Assembly (NCBI GenBank): GCA_964563975.1
Contig: CAZLZJ010000056.1
Span: 1 to 13,934, forward strand
Source of the DNA: JAAYJR01 sp964563975
GTDB lineage: Bacteria; Bacteroidota; Bacteroidia; Bacteroidales; Prolixibacteraceae
Length of the DNA stretch: 13,934 bases
Direction of reading: 5' to 3'
Shown here piece by piece: positions 7,617 through 13,629 of this stretch (position 1 is the stretch's first letter; the number at the start of each line of letters is the position of its first letter). Below the pieces are notes generated by a model. That model searched no databases. It worked only from the letters and a program-made list of their open reading frames with translations, and was not told where the DNA came from. A program made the position numbers and the translations under genes.

Positions 7617-8366
7617 TTGAAAATCAAGAGTATTTTAGTTTCACAACCAAAGCCAACAACCGGAAAATCGCTATATTATGATCTGGCTGAAAAGAATAAT
7701 ATAAAGGTTGATTTTAGACCATTCATAAAGGTTGAAGGTATTTCAGCAAAAGAGTTTAGGAAAACCAGAATTCATATTTTGGATTATTCAGCTGTTATTT
7801 TTACAAGCAGGACAGCCGTTGATCATTTTTTCCGAATTAGTCAGGAGTTGCGGATAACTATTCCTGATGCAATGAAATATTTTTGTATCTCGGAGGCTGC
7901 AGCTTATTATTTGCAGAAATATATTGTTTATCGGAAAAGAAAAATATTTTATGGAAATGGATCTTTTTCTGACCTGATAAATATTATGAAGAAGCATAAA
8001 GCTGAAAAGTTTCTTGTACCGGTTTCAGATATGCATAAACAGGAGATTCCCGATTTACTTGATAAAGGCGGATATAATTATAAGGAAGCAATATTGTACC
8101 GTACTGTTTGTAGCGATTTAAGTGATCTGAGAGATATAAATTACGATATTTTAGTATTTTTCAGTCCGTCCGGTATAAAATCCCTCATAAAAAATTTTCC
8201 TGATTTTAAACAGAATAAAACCCGGATTGCCTGTTTTGGTCCGACAACAGCACAAGCAGTTTTAGAGGCAGGCCTTAAATTGGATATTGAAGCTCCTACA
8301 GCAGAAGCTCCTTCAATGACAATGGCTTTAGAGCAATATATTAATAAAGTCAATAAAGGCAGTTAA
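7617..8366 (+). CDS. hemD: Uroporphyrinogen-III synthase
   Basis: A 249-residue protein matching Bacteroidota uroporphyrinogen-III synthase, which cyclises hydroxymethylbilane with inversion of ring D to give the precursor of haem, sirohaem and corrinoids. Family segments include SILVSQPKP (5-13), AVIFTSRTAVDHFF (59-72), VPVSDMHKQEI (134-144), DILVFFSPSGIKSL (177-190) and RIACFGPTTAQAV (203-215). The start codon is TTG: the family N terminus begins M-K-I-K-x-I-L-V-S-Q-P, and no ATG or GTG fits. AGGAG (7608-7612) stands four bases before the TTG, an unusual Shine-Dalgarno-like site for this group. It is probably cotranscribed with DUF4271. Overall identity of the family is low, so the catalytic assignment rests on family resemblance. 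Confidence 0.9.
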   Translation: MKIKSILVSQPKPTTGKSLYYDLAEKNNIKVDFRPFIKVEGISAKEFRKTRIHILDYSAVIFTSRTAVDHFFRISQELRITIPDAMKYFCISEAAAYYLQKYIVYRKRKIFYGNGSFSDLINIMKKHKAEKFLVPVSDMHKQEIPDLLDKGGYNYKEAILYRTVCSDLSDLRDINYDILVFFSPSGIKSLIKNFPDFKQNKTRIACFGPTTAQAVLEAGLKLDIEAPTAEAPSMTMALEQYINKVNKGS

Positions 8367-8379
8367 GGGTGAATATGAT

Positions 8380-8387
8380 TATCTTTG
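8380..8387 (+). promoter_or_regulatory. -7 box of an rnpA promoter
   Basis: TATCTTTG in the 49-base hemD-rnpA gap is an exact TAnnTTTG match 28 bases before the rnpA ATG. It suggests rnpA has its own promoter in addition to any read-through from hemD. The -33 region is not clear. Confidence 0.5.
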
Positions 8388-8415
8388 ATGATTGTATAAT
8401 TTTTGAAATGCCTTT

Positions 8416-8835
8416 ATGGAAGATAGCTTTGAAAAATCAAATTATAAATATACCCTGAGAAAAGAGGAACGTTTATGCAGTAAAAAGATTTTTGATAAAC
8501 TTTTTTCAAGTGGCATTTCAATTTTGGTTTATCCCGTAAAGGTTTTATATATTATTACTGAACATACCGGTAATTATCCGGCGCAGGCAGCTTTTGCAGT
8601 CAGTAAAAAGATATTTAGAAAAGCAGTTGACAGGAGCTTGCTGAAAAGACGTATGCGTGAGGCATACAGGCTTAATAAACACACTATTTATGATAATGCC
8701 GGCGATAAAAAATTAATAATAATTTTTATCTATATTGGAAGAGAAATAATTAATTTTCAGCAAATTGAAAAAGCATTTATAAAAATCCTTCATATAATAT
8801 CTAAAAATTTTTCTAATACTGTTATGAATTCATAA
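8416..8835 (+). CDS. rnpA: Ribonuclease P protein component
   Basis: A 139-residue, very basic protein that binds the catalytic RNase P RNA and helps it mature the 5' ends of tRNAs. YTLRKEERLCSKKIFDKLF (12-30) is the usual N-terminal signature. AVSKKIFRKAVDRSLLKRRMREAYR (61-85) is the central basic motif. That motif normally reads RNxxKRxxRExxR; here S74 replaces the conserved Asn (codon AGC, one base from AAC), while K77, R78, R81, E82 and R85 are kept. The yidD gene that often follows rnpA is absent; instead rnpA meets the convergent DAHP synthase gene, overlapping it by 14 bases. Confidence 0.95.
   Translation: MEDSFEKSNYKYTLRKEERLCSKKIFDKLFSSGISILVYPVKVLYIITEHTGNYPAQAAFAVSKKIFRKAVDRSLLKRRMREAYRLNKHTIYDNAGDKKLIIIFIYIGREIINFQQIEKAFIKILHIISKNFSNTVMNS
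8822..8835. repeat. 14-bp perfect palindrome at convergent gene ends
   Basis: TTATGAATTCATAA is its own reverse complement and exactly equals the overlap of the two convergent genes. Both therefore end with the same codons ATG-AAT-TCA-TAA, so both proteins end in Met-Asn-Ser. It could form a 5-bp stem with an AATT loop. There is no U tract, so it is at best a weak terminator. Confidence 0.9.
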
Positions 8836-9910
8836 TTTCTGTCTGCATTCTTACAGAATCTTCGTGTATTAATTGGAAAAAGGTTTTTATAAGCACTTCG
8901 CTGAGATTAAGTTTTTCTCCCAGTTTAATGCGATTTTCCATCAGCTGGCTCCATCTGTTGATTTGAAGGGCTGTTACGTTATGCTCTTTTTTATATTTCC
9001 CTATCTGTCTTACTATTTCTGCCCTTGAGGCAAGTATTTCAAGCAGTTCAGAGTCTATTGAATCGATTCGGTTTCTTAATAGCTCAAGCTGGTTTTCAAA
9101 TTCGGGATTATTAGCATATTGGTACCTTATCACCAGCTTGTCCAATAATTTAGAAAGGTCTGCCGGGGTAAGCTGCTGGTTTGCGTCGCTTAATGCAAGC
9201 GAGGGATTATAATGTGATTCAATCATTAGCCCCTCCATTCCCATGTCAAAAGCTTTTTGAGATATTTCATAAAGGTATTCACGTTTTCCTGCAATATGGC
9301 TTGGATCGCAAATTATGGGAAGATTGGGTATCAGCCTTCTTAATTCGATTACTGTCTGCCAGTTAGGGTAATTTCGATATTTAGTGTCTCTGAAAGGAGT
9401 GAATCCGCGATGTATGGCAACAATATTTTTAATTCCTGCACGATAGATCCGCTCAATGGCACCTATCCATAATTGCACATCCGGATTGACAGGGTTTTTC
9501 ACCATAACTACGGCATTGCTTCCTTTTATAACATTTGCAATTTCCTGGACGACAAACGGACTTGCTACAGATCTGGCTCCTATCCATAACACATCTATTC
9601 CTGCTTTTACTGCCTTTTCGGTATGATGTGCGTTAGCTACTTCCGTGGTAACATAAAGGCCGGTCTCTTTTTTTACATTTTGCAGCCACTTCAGACCTAT
9701 TGAACCAACACCTTCAAACATGCCGGGTCTTGTTCTGGGTTTCCAGATTCCGCCCCGGAATATAAAAACTCTGTGATCTTTGGCAAGCAGCCTTGCTGTT
9801 TCGATTGTTTGCTCCTCCGTTTCAAGACTGCACGGGCCCGAGATTAAAAGAGGGTTATTAATGTGGGGTAACCACTCTTTAATTGAATTGATATCAGGAA
9901 GTGAATTCAT
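8822..9910 (-). CDS. Bifunctional DAHP synthase / chorismate mutase
   Basis: A 362-residue fusion covering the first step of the shikimate pathway and the first step of the Phe/Tyr branch. Residues 1-~262 are a type I-beta (KDOPS-like) DAHP synthase: the metal ligands appear to be C27 in GPCSLE, H205 in CDPSH, E231 in MIESH and D242 in LSDANQQL, with FRGGIWKPRT (51-60) in the substrate site. Residues ~274-360 are an AroQ-type chorismate mutase: LRNRIDSID (278-286), R296, K305, R319, and EDSVRMQ (350-356) with Q356. W320 sits where E. coli has Glu. The ATGA overlap with tyrA implies translational coupling. In such fusions the mutase domain often lets prephenate or chorismate inhibit the synthase; that is inference here. 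The symbol (aroF/aroG/aroA) varies between databases, so none is given. Confidence 0.95.
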   Translation of the reverse strand: MNSLPDINSIKEWLPHINNPLLISGPCSLETEEQTIETARLLAKDHRVFIFRGGIWKPRTRPGMFEGVGSIGLKWLQNVKKETGLYVTTEVANAHHTEKAVKAGIDVLWIGARSVASPFVVQEIANVIKGSNAVVMVKNPVNPDVQLWIGAIERIYRAGIKNIVAIHRGFTPFRDTKYRNYPNWQTVIELRRLIPNLPIICDPSHIAGKREYLYEISQKAFDMGMEGLMIESHYNPSLALSDANQQLTPADLSKLLDKLVIRYQYANNPEFENQLELLRNRIDSIDSELLEILASRAEIVRQIGKYKKEHNVTALQINRWSQLMENRIKLGEKLNLSEVLIKTFFQLIHEDSVRMQTEIMNS

Positions 9911-10809
9911 TGCTGTTTTGTATAAAGTTTTATAATTTTTTCTTCGTTTTTTATCAGGTGGTTGCTTTTTCCATCAAGCACACTTCTTATTTTGTTTGCA
10001 TTTAATATAAGTTTTTCGAGTTTGTCGGACTGCTTTGTTGCCAAGGAATCTCTAAATTCCTGAAGATGTTTTATATATACATTTAAAGAGTCAATCACAT
10101 ATTGATTGTTTTGTTCAAAAATTGGTTTCCACATTGAACAGGAACTTTTTGCCAATCTTACTGTAGAACGGAAACCTCCACTGGCAAGATCAAAAATTAT
10201 ATTTCTGTCTGTTTTTTCCAAAACAGCATTTGCCAATGCAAAAGCAGCTGCATGAGGTAAGTGTGAAACAAAGGCAGTGCTGTGATCTTGTTCATCAGAG
10301 GTCATATATGCAATATCCATTTCAAGAGCCTGCAACATTTTTTCAATTAGCGCCAGATGCTGCGGCCCTGATTCTTCATGATCACATATTATTGTAATTT
10401 TATTTTTGAATAATCCCTCCAATGCAGCTGCAGGACCTGAGTCTTCTGTTCCTGACATGGGGTGGGCCGGAACAAACTGTTTTCTTTTTGGGTGCCCCTT
10501 TATCAAATCGGTAATGGTCTTTTTTGTAGATCCCATATCGGTAACAGTTGTGTTACTGTTTATATTATCCAATATATAAGGCAGTAGTTCAAGTTCGTTG
10601 TCGACAGGAATTGCAACTATTATTATATCTTTGCCGGCAATCCCCCGGTCCAGATTTTCTATCCGGTCAACAAGCCCGAGTTCAATTGCTTTATTTGCAT
10701 TTGCTTCATTGGAGTCAACTCCCGTTATTTCTGTTGCAAATTTTGTTTTTCGCAGATCCTTTGCAAGGGAGCCCCCGATTAATCCCAGCCCGATAATTGT
10801 TATCTTCAT
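9907..10809 (-). CDS. tyrA: Prephenate dehydrogenase
   Basis: A 300-residue enzyme oxidising prephenate to 4-hydroxyphenylpyruvate on the route to tyrosine. GLGLIGGS (7-14) is the dinucleotide-binding loop, with D32 at the end of the second strand suggesting NAD+ preference. DMGSTK (91-96), HPMSGTE (116-122), SHLPHA (182-187) and GGFRSTVRLA (211-220) are the catalytic and prephenate-binding segments seen in TyrA (His116, His183, Arg214). No ACT domain is present at this length, so feedback by tyrosine on the enzyme is not evident. It is the first structural gene of the operon, overlaps the next gene by ATGA, and lies about 100 bases downstream of a candidate attenuator rich in Tyr/Phe codons. 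Confidence 0.96.
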   Translation of the reverse strand: MKITIIGLGLIGGSLAKDLRKTKFATEITGVDSNEANANKAIELGLVDRIENLDRGIAGKDIIIVAIPVDNELELLPYILDNINSNTTVTDMGSTKKTITDLIKGHPKRKQFVPAHPMSGTEDSGPAAALEGLFKNKITIICDHEESGPQHLALIEKMLQALEMDIAYMTSDEQDHSTAFVSHLPHAAAFALANAVLEKTDRNIIFDLASGGFRSTVRLAKSSCSMWKPIFEQNNQYVIDSLNVYIKHLQEFRDSLATKQSDKLEKLILNANKIRSVLDGKSNHLIKNEEKIIKLYTKQQ

Positions 10810-10848
10810 TTGTTCTTTTTTAAATCACTTATTTGAACCGGAAATCTG

Positions 10849-10877
10849 CAAAATAGATGCAGACACCTTTAAGTCAA
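10849..10877 (-). promoter_or_regulatory. tyrA: Possible tyrA-proximal promoter
   Basis: On the minus strand TTG (10877-10875, in TTGAC) is followed after 19 bases by TATTTTG (10855-10849), which is one base short of the TAnnTTTG consensus. It lies after the attenuator terminator and 39 bases before the tyrA ATG, so it would bypass attenuation. Weak evidence. Confidence 0.25.
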
Positions 10878-10899
10878 TTATATCTCATATGAGATATAA
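10878..10899. repeat. 22-bp perfect palindrome upstream of tyrA
   Basis: The 22 bases are their own reverse complement: TTATATCTCAT followed by ATGAGATATAA. The palindrome sits between the attenuator terminator and tyrA, directly next to the weak TTGAC element. As DNA it could be an operator for a dimeric regulator; as RNA it would make a 9-bp hairpin in the operon leader. No cognate regulator is visible in the window. Confidence 0.7.
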
Positions 10900-10906
10900 A
10901 TATGTT

Positions 10907-10933
10907 AAAAAAAAAGTCCCGAATTTTCGGGAC
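10907..10933 (-). terminator. Intrinsic terminator (attenuator) before tyrA
   Basis: On the minus strand GTCCCGA, a 4-base loop and TCGGGAC form a perfect 7-bp, GC-rich stem, followed at once by nine U residues (A run at 10907-10915 on the + strand). This is the best intrinsic terminator in the window, and it points only leftward. It lies 34 bases after the stop of the aromatic leader peptide and 98 bases before tyrA, so it can act as the attenuator terminator. It would also end transcripts coming from the metallopeptidase gene. Confidence 0.85.
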
Positions 10934-10966
10934 CTTTTATAAAATATCTTAACTATAAACAATACT

Positions 10967-11029
10967 TTACTTCTTGATCCCGCATTTAGAACCAAAATAA
11001 AAATAGAAAAAATAATAAGTATTGTTCAT
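10967..11029 (-). CDS. Aromatic (Tyr/Phe) leader peptide
   Basis: A 20-residue ORF, MNNTYYFFYFYFGSKCGIKK, stop TAA. Residues 5-12 are four Tyr and four Phe in a row, encoded as TAT TAT TTT TTC TAT TTT TAT TTT. A run like this directly upstream of a terminator and of Tyr/Phe biosynthesis genes is the hallmark of a leader peptide whose translation senses charged tRNA-Tyr and tRNA-Phe. Its ATG is 27 bases after a TATCTTTG box, the same spacing as polA. The C-terminal codons TGC GGG ATC probably owe their sequence to RNA pairing rather than to peptide function. The peptide itself is likely not functional as a protein. Confidence 0.8.
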   Translation of the reverse strand: MNNTYYFFYFYFGSKCGIKK

Positions 11030-11056
11030 TACTGTAATAATCTTTTTAGATTGTTA

Positions 11057-11064
11057 CAAAGATA
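11057..11064 (-). promoter_or_regulatory. -7 box of the aromatic leader/tyrA operon
   Basis: TATCTTTG on the minus strand matches TAnnTTTG exactly, with 27 bases to the leader-peptide ATG. It lies just after the stop codon of the 32-aa ORF. Only a TTTA resembles the -33 TTTG, about 21 bases upstream. Transcription would start near 11050. Confidence 0.6.
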
Positions 11065-11065
11065 A

Positions 11066-11164
11066 CTATTTTTTTCGGGATTTTATAAATTTAATCATTG
11101 TAATTGTTGAAGCTAAAAATCCCAGAAATGAAATAATGAAAGCTGTAAATAACAGTGGCACCAT
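11066..11164 (-). CDS. Putative 32-aa single-span membrane peptide
   Basis: An ATG 17 bases after the metallopeptidase stop opens a 32-residue ORF, starting MVPLLFTAFIISFLGFLAS and ending KFIKSRKK. About 22 hydrophobic residues followed by a lysine/arginine-rich tail would make a one-span membrane protein with the C terminus in the cytoplasm. It could be the last gene of the metallopeptidase transcript. Against it: short hydrophobic ORFs arise easily in AT-rich DNA, and the ORF contains an inverted repeat (GGGATTTT ... AAAATCCC) that may have its own role. I recognise no family. Confidence 0.4.
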   Translation of the reverse strand: MVPLLFTAFIISFLGFLASTITMIKFIKSRKK

Positions 11165-11181
11165 AACTATATTTTTATTTA

Positions 11182-13629
11182 TTAATTTTTAATGATTTTA
11201 GTTGTTGAAACAGAACCTATATTGTCTTTAATATATAAAATATATAGTCCCGGTTTTTTGCCGGGAAGATCAATCTTAATTTCAGAGGATGAAAATAATC
11301 CTGATTCTTTTTTATGCATTACAGTTTTACCTGTAATATCTGTTATGATAATTTCAACAGCAGAAGATTGTAAAGGCCTTTTATTGCTGAGATTTATATT
11401 AAAGCCGGTTTTGAAAGGATTCGGATAAATTGAAAATGTATTGTTTGATACCGTCTCTTCACTGTATGTATATCCCTGCTGAATTTTTAAGTTATTTATA
11501 GCCCATCCCCATCCATTGATTGATTTGTCGGAAGCAAGCCTGAATCTTATAAGCACAGTATCACCTTCAGCTAATCCTGTATTATCGGTTAAATTTATGT
11601 TATGTTTTATAAATAAGTTTTCGTTTCCGGCAGCTGACGAAGTGCTGTTGATAAAATTACTTTTAAATAAAATATCCCAGCTTTCATCAAAAGCCGAGTC
11701 GTAAGGTTTAGTAATGGGCAGCCAGCTGCCTCCACCATCTTTGCTTGCTTCAACTATTACATAATCTGAAGAGGAGTTTTCGGTGATGCCGGCTTCAATC
11801 AATACAATTTCGTTGAAAGACAGCTCCCCTCCATCTTTAACTATTATGGGATATTTTAATGTAGCCATCAGGTTATAATGTTCGTTTTCAAGCGATGATA
11901 CCGGGTAAGGATGTTGTGTGTGCAGAATTTTTCCTGAAAAGCCCGAGGCGGTTGAAATTGAAAAATCCGTTAGCACAAAATCTTCAGGATTCTCCTCAAA
12001 AGAAGATGAGTATTCGAAGCGGGGTTCATAATGATTGAAAATATGAACTTTATAAAATCCTGTGGAAGGTACTGTTCTTTTATTACAATTGGCTGATTTG
12101 TCAAAGGCAGTAATACGATATTCAAAATTTTTATTGTTTAACATTTCCTTCGTCATTTTAATATCAGCATTAAAAAAGTCTTTTCCGGCTAAATTGAGTT
12201 GAATGGGATTTTGCATTACACCATTTAACTTATATTCCATAATTACAGATTCAATTCCTACATTATCTGTTGCAATGGCTGAAATATTTAATTTTTTTTG
12301 GTTTGGGAAAACTAATTTTACCGGGTTATGTAACAGATCAGGGATAAAGTAGTCAGGTCCTATTCTGAGATTAAACTTTTTTGCCGGTGCTTCTGCAGGG
12401 TGTTTAAATAGTCGTTTATCATCGGTTTCTGCCTGAAGGTAGTAGTTGTAAGTACCATTTGAACTTAGCTGCAGCTTACCGCTGTAAGATCTGGAATTTT
12501 CGTTTAAATTCAGATTTACTGAATCTTTTGTTTTAAATCCGTCTGCACTGTAAAAAAATTTTACCGACGAAAGGGCATTATCAAAATCTGATTTTACTTT
12601 TACATTCAAATTTAGCGCACCGGTGAGCACTTCAATATCTTTTAAAGGTTCAAATTCAAAAGTTACAGACTCCCAACCCATTTTTGATAAAATATCAGTT
12701 ATTATTTTGCCGGGGTTATGAATAGCTCTGCCTTTATATGCAAATGGCGACATGAGACTATTTTCTGCTCCATAATTGTACCCTTCAAGATGGTAAATAC
12801 TGGATCCTTCATTCCATGTTGATGGTGCATATATCATTTTAACAGAGCTGCTTTTATTATTATCAGGATTGTGAAATTTCAGTTCTTGTGAAGTTAACTG
12901 ATAATACAACTCTTTTGAAGGGCTTTGGAATATTGATTTATTAGCAATTTGCTGGTCTTTAAGATTAAAAATATAATAGTCATATACAGAAGGAAGATTA
13001 TTGAGATTGTTAAAAAATCCCTGATTATTTTTATTATTCAGGAAACCGGAAAATCCTAACCCATGACCTATTTCATGCAGTGCTGAACTTACCAGGTCAT
13101 AATCCGTATCAGGAGTGTTGCCGTCGGTACCTGTATACCAGCGGTACTTACTGTTAAAGTTGCAAATAATATCAAAACTACCGGGATTCATCTCTTTTCC
13201 CGTAAGTTTTTCTACAAGAGCAACCGGGTAGTATACATTTGGCAGGGGAGCTCCGTTAAAATTATTAAAAAAAATTGTCGGGCGACCTTTGGCAAGAAGG
13301 TTGCCATCCATATACTCCCATATTGCCTGGACTTTTATTGTAACAGGTGATGATAACAGACTTTCCCATATAGAGACAGCATATTGAAATGCTCTTTTTG
13401 CATCTTCCGGAAAATTAATATATGTTATTTCAAAATTTGCATTTTTTGCAGAGCCACTTTTTAAACGGCCATAAATTTCGGGCGGAGGTATATAATCTTT
13501 TTTAATTTCATCTGTGGCAATATTAATAGGGCTGTCATTGAAATATAGTGGTTTTTCAACCTGAGCCTGGCTGTACAAAGAGGTGTAGAAGAGTATATAT
13601 ACAATTATTCCAATTAGTTTTGTTTGCAT
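11182..13629 (-). CDS. Secreted leishmanolysin-like metallopeptidase with T9SS tail
   Basis: An 815-residue secreted protein. Residues 1-22 form a signal peptide ending near YSQAQ. The catalytic region is about 60-320: HEIGHGLGFSG (185-195) gives zinc ligands H185 and H189 and general base E186. The usual metzincin third His eleven positions into the motif is Gly (G195). H280, in SSIYHLEGYNYGAENSLMSP, followed 13 residues later by M293, fits a distant third ligand plus Met-turn, as in leishmanolysin (M8). Residues ~325-425 and ~426-530 look like Ig-like beta domains (ATDNVGIESV at 453-462). Residues ~538-718 look like a jelly-roll region ending WGWAINNLKI. The C terminus from 732 is a type A T9SS sorting domain (SIYPNPFKTGF ... 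GLYILYI ... TTKIIKN). It is probably exported and released or surface-anchored. The substrate is unknown. Confidence 0.88.
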   Translation of the reverse strand: MQTKLIGIIVYILFYTSLYSQAQVEKPLYFNDSPINIATDEIKKDYIPPPEIYGRLKSGSAKNANFEITYINFPEDAKRAFQYAVSIWESLLSSPVTIKVQAIWEYMDGNLLAKGRPTIFFNNFNGAPLPNVYYPVALVEKLTGKEMNPGSFDIICNFNSKYRWYTGTDGNTPDTDYDLVSSALHEIGHGLGFSGFLNNKNNQGFFNNLNNLPSVYDYYIFNLKDQQIANKSIFQSPSKELYYQLTSQELKFHNPDNNKSSSVKMIYAPSTWNEGSSIYHLEGYNYGAENSLMSPFAYKGRAIHNPGKIITDILSKMGWESVTFEFEPLKDIEVLTGALNLNVKVKSDFDNALSSVKFFYSADGFKTKDSVNLNLNENSRSYSGKLQLSSNGTYNYYLQAETDDKRLFKHPAEAPAKKFNLRIGPDYFIPDLLHNPVKLVFPNQKKLNISAIATDNVGIESVIMEYKLNGVMQNPIQLNLAGKDFFNADIKMTKEMLNNKNFEYRITAFDKSANCNKRTVPSTGFYKVHIFNHYEPRFEYSSSFEENPEDFVLTDFSISTASGFSGKILHTQHPYPVSSLENEHYNLMATLKYPIIVKDGGELSFNEIVLIEAGITENSSSDYVIVEASKDGGGSWLPITKPYDSAFDESWDILFKSNFINSTSSAAGNENLFIKHNINLTDNTGLAEGDTVLIRFRLASDKSINGWGWAINNLKIQQGYTYSEETVSNNTFSIYPNPFKTGFNINLSNKRPLQSSAVEIIITDITGKTVMHKKESGLFSSSEIKIDLPGKKPGLYILYIKDNIGSVSTTKIIKN

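Larger units (their letters stand above)
10907..11050 (-). promoter_or_regulatory. Candidate Tyr/Phe transcription attenuator
   Basis: This leader of about 145 nt contains, in order: a 20-codon peptide with eight consecutive Tyr/Phe codons, the segment CGGGATC inside its Cys-Gly-Ile codons (10982-10976), and a terminator whose ascending arm contains GGTCCCG (10934-10928). CGGGATC and GGTCCCG can pair over 7 bp (one G-U), which excludes the terminator stem. A 10-bp inverted repeat (11026-11017 with 10967-10958) brackets the aromatic codons. Proposed logic: ribosomes stalled on Tyr/Phe codons leave CGGGATC free to form the antiterminator. Ribosomes reaching the stop, or no translation, allow termination. 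It controls tyrA and the DAHP synthase/chorismate mutase gene. The parts are seen in the sequence; the mechanism is inferred by analogy with pheL/trpL. Confidence 0.8.

Noticed and set aside
10598..10942. 114-codon + strand ORF running from tyrA into the attenuator region
   Set aside because: It is mostly antisense to tyrA and crosses the palindrome and terminator. Its composition is that of a reverse-frame shadow.
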